A stretch of DNA of 64,000 nucleotides, taken from assembly GCA_009783025.1 (NCBI GenBank), contig WRHY01000004.1:1-64000 (forward strand), read 5' to 3'. The stretch is from Desulfovibrionaceae bacterium (GTDB lineage Bacteria > Desulfobacterota > Desulfovibrionia > Desulfovibrionales > Desulfovibrionaceae). Below, piece after piece: positions 58,501 through 62,185 of this stretch (within the stretch, counting starts at the first letter, position 1; each line of letters begins with the position of its first letter). The notes beneath the pieces are model-generated. The model was not told the DNA's origin. It did not search any database and saw nothing but the letters and a program-made list of their open reading frames with translations. The position numbers were made by a program, and so were the translations under genes.

Positions 58501-59608
58501 TGTGCTGACCATCGACGACAGCGTTACGTTCATCCAGAACAACGCCGCTCCGGGCGCGCAACCTGTGCTGAAGCTCACCGGGCTTGGCCACAATGACCTC
58601 ATTAATATGAGCAACAGTAAACTGGCCGGCACGTGGGTGCTTAACAGCGAAAACGGCGGTTACCTGGAACGCGCCGGGTTGCATCTGGACTTCTCGGGCA
58701 TGAAAAACTTCATCGCCGGTACTGGTAACGATATCCTGTACATCCTGTCCGGCGGCGGCATCCAGCAGGCCGACATGGGCAAGGGCTACAACACGGCGAT
58801 CAACGCGACGAACGCGTCCGCCACATGGGAGCTCAATGGTCAGAACCACCTGATCTTCAGCTCTGGCGGCAAGACGAGCATCCCCAGCCTGCTCAATGTG
58901 TCGGAAATCGTCGGTTCCGCCCAGGGCGACACCCTGATCTACCGGGACACTTCCCTGCCGGGCTTCTGGGTTGTCAGCCAGGATAACAAGGGCACCCTGA
59001 ACAACCTGGTGTTCAGCAACATTATCACCAGCATCCATGACGCGCCCGGCGGTACTTATGACCTCTACGCGCGCATGGACAATCTTGACCTCAGAGGCGC
59101 GCCTTTCACGCTGACCATCTACCCCGGCGGCTACTTCCACAGCATCAAGCTGGCCAGGGGCGTGACCGTGCTGGATCTCAGGCCCTACAACAGGTACAGA
59201 CCGGGAGAAGACGCTGCGGAAGAATCCCGGAGCGCGGCGGAACTCCTGGCCTTGCTCAGCACGAGAGATTCCCTGAACAGCCAGACGTTCACGCCGAGCA
59301 CGGCCAGCATTGCGGACTATCTGGCCAAGATCCAGGATTCCTCAACCGAGAGCTTCACGGAAATAGTCACCGGAGAAGGACCTGAAGACCAGACCCCGCA
59401 GGATGACGCGGCAGCGCCGCTCGGCGACGGTGATTCGAGCAACGCGGACCAAGAAGCGAAGAAGAAAAAGGCTGAAGACGAAGACGAAGAGGAAGAAGGC
59501 ACGGCCGAAGCCACGGAAGAAAAGCCTGCTGGCCAGGACAAGAAGGCACGGCAGGGCGAAGCTGCGGAACAAGGCGCGGCAAAGGGCAAGGAGCAGCCCA
59601 AGAAATAG
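34538..59608 (+). CDS. Giant LEPR-XLL surface protein (8356 residues)
   Basis: One uninterrupted 25-kb gene. Start at ATG 34538 with GGGAGG five bases upstream; this also aligns its leader with the upstream regulator. The N-terminus has the signature GINTCYYTPQARKNRIPAY (19-37) and the LEPR-XLL motif LEPRQLL (41-47), found near the start of very large surface proteins; no Sec signal peptide is visible. Approximate map: beta-rich 148-640; Asp/Lys-rich spacer 640-660; Pro/Gly linker ~776-790; about twelve GD-x-V-x-Y modules 810-2075; acidic spacers ~2330-2540; a long run of Gly/Ala-rich beta repeats with GAxAAGAG-type turns to ~5490; helical repeats ~5670-6320; beta 6390-7105; triplicated helical modules ~7150-7550; three 62-residue repeats 7759-7944; acidic Lys/Glu tail to 8356. 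Few Cys. It is presumably a filamentous adhesin or coat protein exported by the neighbouring genes. Confidence 0.92.
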   Translation: MSDIRKLWKEAAQVITDSGINTCYYTPQARKNRIPAYFEQLEPRQLLSATQVDPEVNANNAPVVAENFNATDSNPLANIADLAELLKQAALPDFSGLNLSTVLSGIPGLDTLTDLANLDLATLGQDILNLFPKGGVISGDTLTGETLGDQNGLWLSLWAGTLTISGDFTGGPGTSTMLVMASGDVVLSDVSFTGIESIIIRAKSVTFGTGDQARTINIEGGELIISALGEVVFKENVTVTGDNTASLTITATDTITVTAGATINGLNNVSMTATNIYIGKATVNIGGDFTAHATTSAHVHPLLGLLPLKIAQGQASITIDGATISAKNVTIKAEAKAETTVEMPSLGELTGNQYMALVDTFMAANLGELFKTYLGIDLQQLGGAGEGLGFLPANTGGEYLDTLSKPLADMFMELYKSLALGGPILITYGSAEANVSIKGGSITARDGDVSITASSTVTNKQEHETDLFGFVLAINQANAEVSITDGTKISATRDIIIGATTENTNTVSLTSTYKDRKETAEQGGGAQGNTQNESDAKKDTYAMALAIGINEAVASTVIGRNVTLNAGRDIVISAKTTEDISLTATANATDAGNLAVALALNFGSAKSYTTVNAVLTADASVSVTAETDAKATTASHTNDDEKKDDKKDDKKDDDKKGALAGVSEKVSDKLTDLVLALLPLGAITSKLQEANMGLGLALGFVLHDAVAETVIGESALITALGKTASNLPQGSGAVILNAVSNTTPVIQVSASSSMDSASASPNKSPDEITKPDTPDNPDPGQQPGPNPGQKYDPAVVEKLTEVGVITSKDPHGFKTGDKVVYTCSDPSKALPGLVSGQTYIVTVYHDEPNQFVLLNADGSHVQHFRDFKKTDWDQYTHTFTKVGADQPAPDNGVVSTSQDAATVKGGNLKNAAVYCDDHSFRVGDVVKYTSSSPVSGLVSGQTYKIYEVGKGQFVLADMNGNKIFIGNGAANSQHTFTKYEEPVTPGQVVANNNDIKEGQVNKASDFAVGDSVTYTCSDPSAAIKGLVSGQTYTVAAKGADFFTLKDADGKIIDLIRGNDDDATHTFAKAAPAVSATKVVVPGSKIEANNKFMADKIPFKEGDKVTYSVAEGGTALSGLVVGKTYTVRSVGEGYFQLTDDDGNLVNVAPSGAALTSDHVFTLDGTGAEVQEKDKGVSIAAGVTVFTNTANVVVQSGAKIVYNSLVEVTADANYLAVENKHSTLGLADKVNSKLDSAGSAVSMIPLDFLSKALDGVKDLTTSIDDLYLDAQKNLGQLFGVDAVNFANKDSAFFVPNSYIYAVTAGAKELSTAASISYIGQENNASAVIQGNVDIVRAGAITDAAVSGNTVTLDQAYRGYEGYVTYEVSAGAPALAGLVSGQTYWGTVDSQGRLTLRLAPGGSSITVGRSNGTGEHHFLFQQQATPTPDKIDLNYDSTASDSTVLSFTEPHGLKDGDIVRASGNLGLDSDALYMVFVRSLTDISLKKIENGTVADDFAAITPTAGGYYFLVMATDAEKRDAGLSFSMTTAEYKKDNAGAYNPFAGFATGDTVTYNSSGAAIDGLVNGGSYTLVLLGGGSFALRDAGGAIITLSMNDAAVSANHTFSTAGATTVINGADLSVSTTLDGNTVATAATRGTTINAGDDVARALRDGDVVTYSSDGKVIDGLENGKQYVVSLTASGGFALRAYENGRAVGGYISLDRLCKDGNSATLHTFTLTAPASQAPLVVDATTTVTDANALFIGKHDFQSGDKVTLSAIATNANGAILLNADGSPMYNSVGVFTVVRLSATSIKLIDARGNEYRPPVGASSGYNDYKLTVADGPALTLGITANGGLTVSDATGLYNGQQVRFAGSGTLTLADGSTYTLVNGAEFFIRLQADGSILLAENYEQYLAGKFLTVAAANNLNGTLTVIGAEHGFNQNTVALGKYIITQDTPHGLENGSIVTIERGGELEYYTVTTYGAYSFTLTDLESGIRATLDFLFAGDASITLNRPLDSISFSAANMAQHPSYIQKNNHGFVTGQAVELVDKDNTVIATYYVVKRDDNSFYLAETLQDALKGAILTGEISFTVADGQTAADYKLRQKTQNLGIYVAAKSSDKTVNLTGKMGTGQGSLKTSTASDGKTGLVDKVSGAIKDKISPPRNPDSGSAAGAAVQVLNLQHNTSAKVGADNSTALIMGQSLSVTANANNGIIGLTQAGSSGSLKGLSGTLGFLHLADVTTAELNVGKGRVTLGNALGADGKNSLLIEAKNNSIYTQLSATMSSGETAMGGTAFVQIVDRETTATLTGSPDMGGRVSVLGLAEVNALNTGRGMAVLIGGSKASPAQQQAAQEEKKDDKKPDEKPGQGDTGGDSKLSGITSGLSKLGSVAQALQSLFPDNSNDANLTEEEKKAREEQQKDGNFFSLITGNADKAKSIMDSLSGALGQVDKTVSDLIKGTPSEDNKPGGGSGDQEKGDDTPSVNTAGTAEIFVGYSSEETRAVVQNLSSLVVAGFVARALNDTKQITAAGALALTTGGSSGSGKDGKNQDKQSSSDSKAGAGTFSLTITDRDTEASVNNVANMRVTGPSGMSVSAKDEGFVVNVGAGLAGSTSGAGYGGTLLINARLTDVKAFVANSNLTVEQGALSVEALNDVKMITVAGGGGYGDAKGVGLSLGVNVLSGDTLAYISGSTITARDVSVSAMSGTGTDRQGIDLGDNPEEAVSGIDSIDGGYNLIAIGASAGIAKGGNSLAGTLVVNTIISNTEAGISDSTVIADGSVSVLAADQFGVLSIGGSLGLSGKAKQDDSNKDSDGQKSTSVGAVLAVNVINSTSNAYARDIEIGKPLSTEGADISVTSLSKQQILSIAGAAAAAQGDAYAVTLAANVIAAGAAASLDRANITGKTLSVVSGNESTILSIAGGVSLSTGNNAAAAIAANVIAGANIPALGPDSDPKDFEASQGGGTGNLDVSATIDNSTIVLSGDSEDCLQVLAETSSSILSIAAGISVSTGSEDGASDKTNLAGSATVNVIARNVYAGVSNTSITSAGKASIVARDYIIKADGSQQGSRILAIAGQVGASKGKQAGAALGVNVISNDVTAGLINSDLAQSGVNGGLDVLADSIAEILSVTASVAVSIKSGGADAKSASIAVNVIDKDVRATIEGAKTSGKEKTVTGPIQVRATDSSQILGLAASVAVAVGADASSMGGAVAVNVVNSKQLAGVYNASITATGSISVLAEGSGSIHAVNLGVAGAGLVLNPNVIVNSTAAEVKNSTLISSLDNIDVSAWQSAPGSTFTERWIDKTSNNDADITAYLGTAGIDFRTNILSVNLNVAVNVGGDKVSFSGAVAVNVIASEVNALVENSTLSASGNVTLNAVNSAVIKSITVGAAVSAGSGAAISGGIASNTVVGGAYAQALNSNLSAGGNLAVTSLTNADILALAVNAAVSTGGTAGGLFLGVNVISMDSIASISGDRAITEIAAGGDLSVTARDRSKIWAFTVAAAVAAGSSAAAGLANNTSVIVGNVYAGITDVNTIRVGGDLKVEALSSIQIVNVAIGVAVGAGGGAAVQATLSENIIVRDVYAELAHINEVTVGGDLVVRALEAKPDDIGDWRNASYMQGVGLNDVDTGALNSGETDEAGVSVGSSSDPNADPEHNYDPNAALFNPDSGIFSLVVSVAASASGASVSGALNFNWLQRSVNAVVDDVNEIRFTSAGKQNGEKSAMIVEAMSSAAAFGGVLSVAASGGGVGVGAAIAVNVLDNKTRAIINDCTIGGWNGSDWDTSKLGAVSVNAENTSGAVALAVGVGASGGSVGVGASFTLNLGMSGSSKLDLSGKSEQERKDTARSLSQAYSKDLEKDGASAYTHDSSYDGDAPSLGGEVAEAGIIGTTIHSSGALVVEAVQNSALMSVDLAVGASSSVGVSGAIALNLLRANSSAYVLGSTLTSGSASVKATTAGKAWAFLIAVGAGGTVGASGVFSLSRVAGNAQAYVEGGSITTTNGGLTVSAGGLTDMLTVGVAVGAGGTAAGAGAVALAFAGNTVSADVQGTTLALAGDLKVHAENSTQVITTALGVAGSGTAAGAGAVAINLSTWGDAAAFDPASSSSAGGKSTDGMLDHLGGKTTSYGFTTRASVESASITTTGDISISADNKSAYVAALLLVAGSGTASGAGGFVFNLMDSLSTAYLNITNNGSLQAGGAVTVEARNTTKMWATVAAIAASGAAAGAGTLALNLADVSSKAAINGGEGASFSADSVAVSAYSGADLYALALSIAASGAAAGAGSFAVNAVENATTASISGATTTSPMTMNVNGNVAVTSSNESQIVAGTVGVAASGAAAGGLSVSVNVSSKGGDQLRSIAKTHRNTEAKSDTLKGLEENANYGAEIVGDALFLVKYDAKGNGKRVSIGTNGVTQETQYLLYRDEFGNETLYSFLLSDVNADGSIAKSALTNVQTGLKDFAFMGKDAAFTYRSNRYGAPTYVSDQVAEVASSTALVENVTMTAASLDVKAESSRLSVTVASGVAASGAGSGYGSVGVSVSNNLTQAVVQNSSLHMNAGNVNVQALNTGNSYTIAVALAFSGGGAGGAGVGVSVDSGSTIAKLAGVNISGAKDVAVQAFTSMNAFTLTFAAAGAIGAVAGSAAVTVMQGSTLAHILNADINATGTVSALATFAKPTGNINLNSLSANGKDGLSSALGRAQNQLDASVADANKSNNENRYDGDEKSTANAFNNALTPSGILSIAASLAVGGVGGAGAVSVNYLSGNVRTIVENSNIAADSAFFLASMKGDVQSYVVAAAGGLVGLAGAISVNNISGATTTDVISTNLSLASKGEVDATQNLKITGVVGTLSVGAVAGGFGLVVNTISGAVGARVSGGSIREKDNLLTRGAFSVTANRSSTINAYAIGASVGMAGAFSGGVAVNTLSGSAEAFLGDGVVVERSGAITVKALESTTSTTLGVQAAVGIGLSLAAGVAVTTATGTVSAGIDHATFRDVTSVNVDATSRADLTIKGIGAAVGAMGVGIVVSDITLRNNITASIANSVFENVNSVQVTGTGDWNIYTFSLAGAGGIIAGSGSYAGAHLYSKVDAYMSDVSLYNVGTVNITAQGTPRVRAISAAPAISILGSIGVAVAEANITPTINAYAEGLNATYNAMVANPTDFSVQALLKTPGSGYSAEAKGFALAAGLLLGISGTSATATNNAAVRAYVGSISTGSQFKSLTVHADNSASLNAHATGIGIGGIAGVGVAGGAINSNTFTEAYVSGATNNTVVNILDKLNVHAQSSVYTDQRSLAGAGALGFAGAATWAKQNLNATTRSGIDKGVFTAGTIALRADSNFYANQSMEADAFALVSGAGGDGIINMIANTSAEVGNGVELTARDIDILSQNILLRGIAGHKNGSDGTSIGAVTVQAGSTLTSIVANSNVIIGANAKLTGTGVSHTDDETRSSYGERVSLQAFNIMDVYDSLAFTSGSVIGLPFVSAAIEATLKATVTICSNAEVRTVNSLGSDIIMHAGSYEGANLEAGASLYGLASAGVLKARIDIDSTNLVHVQGGALVYSSRDLALAAGYIGYKYATAANSNLTNLPAHMAEAFRHIGDARIYLAGDIYDRTVIPASTAKDSGLYWNQKNLIQADLNAVLKARGDAELYARQGSYDNKSHSFAHNWTSELFGKTDHSTKVQNFTNQVTMNGNLTAGVDNVIEANIHKLDLQSEAQWNALRNSGTLSAGEIERIEKALAVFEQFFGYNYFYYLANAEAVQKARFQAGLEAAQLLTDDQWRDFLSTLTTSEQSSYGLNATIRAIFTQLCNSSMNTLQAMGDALAEGMAELFAKLDWTEAEALHQNLAQFLMSRGNLEQQQADLELLKNRNYNLSSLQSGSSAERAAYTRLVALAADLYQNGLATRRDPNAREWENLYDSLYSYTFGEDFLQFLSDREGVSLEQQLAALDLLKNYDYQLGSLFNFDSTRAAYYILNTMQADLLSAGWTNSASLSRDQWKTLLTSDSASIRTFNMDGSFWQSFLVREAELAQQLADMEVLKNAGYNLNALNSATETYWRLRDMQDNVRNIVGGALTAQEWENLHNALLDQTARLTDAQKDAINLLLKHFTGSYAAAEAAYAENQAAQEHYADLTTEENAGNADYLTEDGWEAVIAKYRDITETETTDDQGVVTTTTTYGDNWNAEREAAHQALIAAGYNYSDPSLTNDHRTILSGLLSDYVTEEFGNYSMDTWSAMYQTGLIGTGSGAARVTLDKVIAKLEAFAATGLEAAHFTVLESLKSSPELFSRNFLEKVQSMTAAQAQRLFGGYAPTGNDGAMLSLFRSSLGVYGASNIVGARIRNLYLTAYAYDSMSEKHIGDALKNAAGQLSFYVTGQNAHLLSYEMGQSTIGSNVVNEYLTLQNVVRVYGKDDPAGRTAWARMAEMEDELISYGYGTRHPSTGEFILTVDIDQNGNIRASTILVKDSLVSRGNVRVYADTVTGAGTLKAEGNASLNITNNIAGATLHVKNLTISSKEGGRVQIFGATPSGGLRITENTNTQGVMTITQAFKQGILIAESLYNLSGTTTLTSKGDLSIVGTVFAKTLNVTAEGMLTVNLKEDGSFYNVGGNPVNIGGNESYYSVSGSAGGSLIALGDINIKADYINANGLIQSGVKSYTITIGATQTAGGTLYLNDDGTITSSRLNSRSVAFQTYSYDSRTHTYTIDDFYAGGGNIYITGVLLNTNIGRGAIAVYSNPDISITNNSTATLVLGSLNTGSTAAGLIRHRAQATQGWNVLSGSTYTPQTQDIKFNYLAGNVTGKIYTYEYTQKNLWGVSWLDWVVPDTSAFSLVNTRITNNEPLDETGGFMSKNFNSLAGHVNLVLASGRMATGAGYLNQLGTAGHANGWASSEVSGTYVTYSYTLDSVTRDDPTKVWGSGWGPWYVEHIYKKRTVSDTIQNVIWVAIDTHQTINLRQGQGAGAITITSAGSVVLDGGLTASGNITLSSSQGNVADANESWINSAAGTVSITTANGSIGTENNRVKIFATGNRPVNLTAGKMMYTQFAGGNVTVDARAGDTINIAASHILSGRVSAPNLVLASESGMGTSASFLNVANHVDPSAGVTITATITGATGNIYLNSGSTDMKLVQISTPGDVHLTTGGAILDANDAQTLDERDMERMQGMWERLGILASDDPVVYEQQVMAKVDTHCNQLTSMYHSYHELKGAVNSMGRDAYLAMLAADDAYGFRDNPTGLGLDELDALALERAAAWLDATLGYWEKQLAEFDPALLSGVYNPNLVIAAGSLSAGQLARLRELAATSLWDKASLTTKLTEALFHGTTTTLVTETANIVARNAVLQAREIGAYYSDRPFIITDYYKKLADDSFTDEERSYLAQSGATGYVGLKLDQLTGVYHSYKELKNAVADAGGYNAYIALLAGDAAFRGILSEAELDDLALKRAAEFLDVTLEAWRSILEGHAPALLTDPYDSDFVDPDDATLTGMYHDYFAHAIAMEGKSREEYLEELAQGLRFAPDEDELTSYALNRAAVWLDERLSSWEEELKAFDPSLLTKPYDANLKFSIGSLSASQWAYLEAQAGTSLWSYNAATDTLTIRLQEYVVQDYEKKMRGEAEFSEYDKFYIWTSEAPDRVYDAATDTLTIRLSDDVNVLLTGTLSLYAEEHALIGTGVKNLNVASKQDLTIDAAVVKNGELRIKADGNLYTSGKSVTFNGTAYTGLHAGTYLVAEASNGDLGQKDNPLLIGAHQMLRLRAFGNMYVHSAGDLFLDGINKEESKEAYISSDKNITFTNNLVIVPMNTHLLAGENVFLIGTTIETREGSSITAGIDVIVDGVTVSLNGAIVAGNNIDITGTETITLLGKADLSAGETVFLTGTVIETREGSSIAANTNVIVDGVTVSLNGAMAAGKNIDITGTEAITLLGKADLSAGETVFLTGTVIETREGSSIAANTNVTLDGVTVSLNGAMVAGNNIDVTGKETISILGKADLSAGNLFALTGSNVTFLGDARIAYSDLTITLASFIRSDGGLSNNVLTIDDSVTFIQNNAAPGAQPVLKLTGLGHNDLINMSNSKLAGTWVLNSENGGYLERAGLHLDFSGMKNFIAGTGNDILYILSGGGIQQADMGKGYNTAINATNASATWELNGQNHLIFSSGGKTSIPSLLNVSEIVGSAQGDTLIYRDTSLPGFWVVSQDNKGTLNNLVFSNIITSIHDAPGGTYDLYARMDNLDLRGAPFTLTIYPGGYFHSIKLARGVTVLDLRPYNRYRPGEDAAEESRSAAELLALLSTRDSLNSQTFTPSTASIADYLAKIQDSSTESFTEIVTGEGPEDQTPQDDAAAPLGDGDSSNADQEAKKKKAEDEDEEEEGTAEATEEKPAGQDKKARQGEAAEQGAAKGKEQPKK
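36960..40760 (+). repeat. About twelve diverged GD-x-V-x-Y modules in the giant gene
   Basis: Modules of ~65-100 residues share [HF]xFxxGDxVxY, then GLxxGxxY, then FxLxDxxGxxI, then HTF. The anchor residues lie near bases 36970, 37291, 37552, 37828, 38600, 38880, 39160, 39477, 39767, 40060, 40340 and 40580. Copies are diverged at DNA level and each probably forms a small beta domain, like beads on a string. Confidence 0.75.
52001..52770 (+). repeat. Three helical repeats with LxQQLAxxxxLKN in the giant gene
   Basis: Units start at 52001, 52256 and 52517 (85-87 residues apart), each opening LEQQQADLELLKN, LEQQLAALDLLKN or LAQQLADMEVLKN, followed by Y-x-L. They interrupt an otherwise beta-rich protein. 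Confidence 0.75.
56003..57175 (+). repeat. Triplicated helical module in the giant gene
   Basis: Modules start near 56003, 56591 and 56858. Each reads LT-x-x-YHxY, then YLxxLA, then ELDxLALxRAAxWLDxxLxxWExxL, then FDPxLLxxPYD. Copies 1 and 3 also share a trailing SLSAxQ...TSLW segment. Confidence 0.8.
57812..58369 (+). repeat. Three tandem 186-bp repeats in the giant gene
   Basis: Copies 57812-57997, 57998-58183 and 58184-58369 each encode 62 residues (AGExVFLTGTxIETREGSS, then VDGVTVSLNGA, then TITLLGKAD). Copies 2 and 3 are nearly identical, indicating recent duplication. Confidence 0.9.
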
Positions 59609-59635
59609 CTTCTTCACGCTTTCCCTATGCAAACA

Positions 59636-59670
59636 AAAACGCGGACCGTTTCCGGTCCGCGTTTTGCATT
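59636..59670. terminator. Bidirectional terminator after the giant gene
   Basis: A perfect hairpin AAAACGCGGACC / GGTCCGCGTTTT (59636-59665) with a six-base loop is flanked by A- and T-runs. It serves both the giant gene and the converging minus-strand protease gene. Confidence 0.9.
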
Positions 59671-59688
59671 TCATTGCTCCTCACGGGC

Positions 59689-60993
59689 TCACTGGGCGTG
59701 CACTTCGGATATCCTGGGCAGGCCGCGCACGAGTTGCAGGGCCATGCGCAGTTGGTTGTCCCTTTCCAGGATTTTCCTGGTTTCGTCTTCCAGCAGCTTG
59801 GGCGTATCCTTTTTCTTGTCAGCCTCGTCCTTTTTCGCGCCGTTTTCAAGATGGCGTGAAAGATCTTTCTCGCGCGGACCAAAAAAACGCGGGCTTTTCG
59901 CGGCGTCGCCGTCCCGAGGGGGTTCAAAGGCGATTGTAATGTCAGGCACAATGCCTTCGGCCTGGATGGAGCGGCCCTTGGGCGTATAATAGCGGGCAAT
60001 GGTCATTTTGATGGCCGTGCCGTCACCCAGGGGCTCGATTTTCTGAACCGATCCCTTGCCAAAGGTAGGTTCGCCGATAATCACGGCCCGGTCCTGATCC
60101 TGTAAAGCGCCGGCAACGATTTCGGAAGCTGAGGCTGTCCCCTGGTTCACAAGCACCACCAGAGGGACGGTCACGTCCGAAGGGGCGTTTTTGGCGCTGT
60201 GGCTCTCAAGTACCTGGCCGCCCCGGCCGCGCATGCTGACAATGGTGCCTTTTTTCAGGAACACATCGGATACGGTCACGGACTGTTTAAGCAGACCGCC
60301 GGGATTATTGCGCAGATCCAGTACGATGCCTTTTATTTCGGCCTTTTTGCCTTGTTCGCGCAGCGCTTCGAGCAACTCGGCGGTGGTCTTGTCGTTAAAG
60401 CGGGTCAGGCGCACCCAGAGATAGCCGTCATCATCAAGGAAGCGGGCTTTGACGCTGATCAGCGGGATGGCGTCACGCACGATCTTCACGGCTCTGGGCG
60501 TCTTGTCTTCCTTGCCGAGAATGAGCAGTTCAACTTCCGTGCCTTTGGGGCCGCGAATTTTGGAAACAGCTTCCTGGGTGCTCATGTCCTGCGTGGACAA
60601 TCCGTCAACAGCCAGAATAATGTCGCCCGCCTTGAGCCCCGCCTTGTCCGCGGGAGTATCATCTATGGGCGAGACCACGATAAGCTGGTTGTTTTCCGTG
60701 GAAATTTCAATGCCCACGCCAAAGAACTCGCCGGAGGTAGCCTCCTGCATTTCTTTGAAGTCTTCCTTGCTCAGGAAGGTGGAGTGGGGGTCAAGGCCTT
60801 CGAGCATGCCTTTGATGGCTCCGCTCATCAGTTCGTCGTCGTCCACATCGCGCACGTAGCCTTTGCGGATGATATCATAGGCCTTGCTTAACCGCTTTTT
60901 CCCGTCATACTTGTCGTTGTCCGCGCCCAGTGCCGGGAGCGCAAAGGCGATAATAAGACAAAACACAAGCAGGGGTTGCATGAAACGTCGCAT
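59689..60993 (-). CDS. ctpA: C-terminal processing peptidase (S41) with PDZ domain
   Basis: 434 residues. A signal peptide (QPLLVFCLIIAFALPALGA) sends it to the periplasm. A helical N-part is followed by a PDZ domain (~85-170, GVGIEISTENNQLIVVSPID, GLKAGDIILAVDG). The tail-specific protease domain has the catalytic Ser in NQGTASASEIVAGAL and Lys in PTFGKGSVQ, the Ser-Lys dyad of this family. It cuts near the C-terminus of selected envelope proteins. I choose ATG 60993, with TGAGGA six bases upstream, rather than a TTG four codons earlier. The gene follows the EnvC-like gene by 48 bases, a pairing common in Gram-negative bacteria. Confidence 0.94.
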   Translation of the reverse strand: MRRFMQPLLVFCLIIAFALPALGADNDKYDGKKRLSKAYDIIRKGYVRDVDDDELMSGAIKGMLEGLDPHSTFLSKEDFKEMQEATSGEFFGVGIEISTENNQLIVVSPIDDTPADKAGLKAGDIILAVDGLSTQDMSTQEAVSKIRGPKGTEVELLILGKEDKTPRAVKIVRDAIPLISVKARFLDDDGYLWVRLTRFNDKTTAELLEALREQGKKAEIKGIVLDLRNNPGGLLKQSVTVSDVFLKKGTIVSMRGRGGQVLESHSAKNAPSDVTVPLVVLVNQGTASASEIVAGALQDQDRAVIIGEPTFGKGSVQKIEPLGDGTAIKMTIARYYTPKGRSIQAEGIVPDITIAFEPPRDGDAAKSPRFFGPREKDLSRHLENGAKKDEADKKKDTPKLLEDETRKILERDNQLRMALQLVRGLPRISEVHAQ

Positions 60994-61041
60994 GAGAGTC
61001 CTCAATGTAAGATGCTAAAAGAAGCTAACGGCCAGCGCAGC

Positions 61042-62181
61042 CTATGACGCGAACCATGCCTCAGGGTTAATGGCTTTTTGCTTAAAACGCAATTCAAAAT
61101 ACAGTCCCGATCCTTTTATAGCCGGATAATAGCCTGCGGTGCCAATGGCCTGCCGCCCCGCCACATCCTGCCCCACCTTCAACGGACTGCTGCCGAGAAA
61201 GGCATACAGAGAATAATATTCCTCACCGTGTTGAAGAATAAGCACTGTTCCGAAGCCGCGCAAGACATCGTTGTGCACGACGGTTCCACCGGCCACGGCC
61301 TTGACCTCGGCCCCGTCGGCCGTGGAAAACCCCAGCCCGCGCGATGCCGGGTCGCTCTGGGGAGCATAGCGCACCCGGACCTTGCCGGAAACCGGCCAGG
61401 GGAGCTTCCCTTTCATGGAAGCGATATCCCCTTTGGATCGCTGCGCAATTTCAAGGTTCAGGCTGTCCACCAGCTTCAGGATATTTTGCAGTTCCGCTTC
61501 CGTACTGCCGCGCTGCCTGCGCAGTTCCGCCAGTTTTTTGTCGTATTCGATACGGGCTTTGAGCAGCTTGCTTTTCTCCTCATTGACCGTTTGCATGCCG
61601 CTCTGTACGTCGCGGGAAATTTTATCCCGCCTGCCGAGCACCTGGGCCAGCTTTGCCTCTTGCTGGTCCAGTTGTTTGCGATATTTCTCAAGCGAGGCGT
61701 AGAGTTCACGGGACCAGGCGTATTCGCGGTCCGTTTCCGCCCAGTCCGGCAGATCCCGGCTGCCCACGGCAATGCGTTTTCCCGTGGCTTCCCACAGCAG
61801 GCGCAGGGCCTGGGCTTGGGCCTCTTCGGTCTTGGCTTGCTCCGCCAGCAAGGTTTCGTATTCGATCCGGAGTTTGTTGTCCGCGCCGCCCAGTTCCCTG
61901 AGCTTGGTCTGTTGGGAAGCGAGGCCTTTCTCCAGTTCCAGAATGCGTTTTTCCGCGGCCGCGAGATCCGCGTTCAGCGTGCGTTCCTGTTCTGTCAGGC
62001 GTTGCAGGTTCTGTTTGCGCTCCGCCGCTTTTTTCTTTTCCCTGGCCAGATCCTTTTCCAGTTGTGAAACGGAAACCGGGGCCGCGGCAGAGGATGGAAC
62101 CGGAGCGGAAACAACAAGCATGAAGGCGCAGAATAAGATCAGGCCGGGCAGAACGATTCGGGATTTGCCGGAAAAGGGCAT
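61042..62181 (-). CDS. EnvC-like murein hydrolase activator (degenerate M23 domain)
   Basis: 379 residues with a signal peptide (IVLPGLILFCAFMLVVSAPV, cleavage near SSAAA). Two long coiled-coil stretches (~45-115 and ~160-265) precede a C-terminal LytM-like domain (~280-375). The zinc-ligand motifs are lost: the HxxxD site reads FSTADGAEV and the HxH site reads GLYFELRF. Degenerate LytM proteins such as EnvC do not cut peptidoglycan but switch on amidases at the division site, so that role is likely. The start at 62181 lies four bases after the upstream nth-like stop; an in-frame TTG at 62199 is an alternative. Confidence 0.9.
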   Translation of the reverse strand: MPFSGKSRIVLPGLILFCAFMLVVSAPVPSSAAAPVSVSQLEKDLAREKKKAAERKQNLQRLTEQERTLNADLAAAEKRILELEKGLASQQTKLRELGGADNKLRIEYETLLAEQAKTEEAQAQALRLLWEATGKRIAVGSRDLPDWAETDREYAWSRELYASLEKYRKQLDQQEAKLAQVLGRRDKISRDVQSGMQTVNEEKSKLLKARIEYDKKLAELRRQRGSTEAELQNILKLVDSLNLEIAQRSKGDIASMKGKLPWPVSGKVRVRYAPQSDPASRGLGFSTADGAEVKAVAGGTVVHNDVLRGFGTVLILQHGEEYYSLYAFLGSSPLKVGQDVAGRQAIGTAGYYPAIKGSGLYFELRFKQKAINPEAWFAS

Positions 62182-62185
62182 TGCG

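Noticed and set aside
59200..59608. Possible type I secretion C-terminal signal or RTX repeats on the giant protein
   Set aside because: The C-terminus is a Lys/Glu/Asp-rich disordered tail. No GGxGxDxLx calcium-binding series or hydrophobic C-terminal signal is present.
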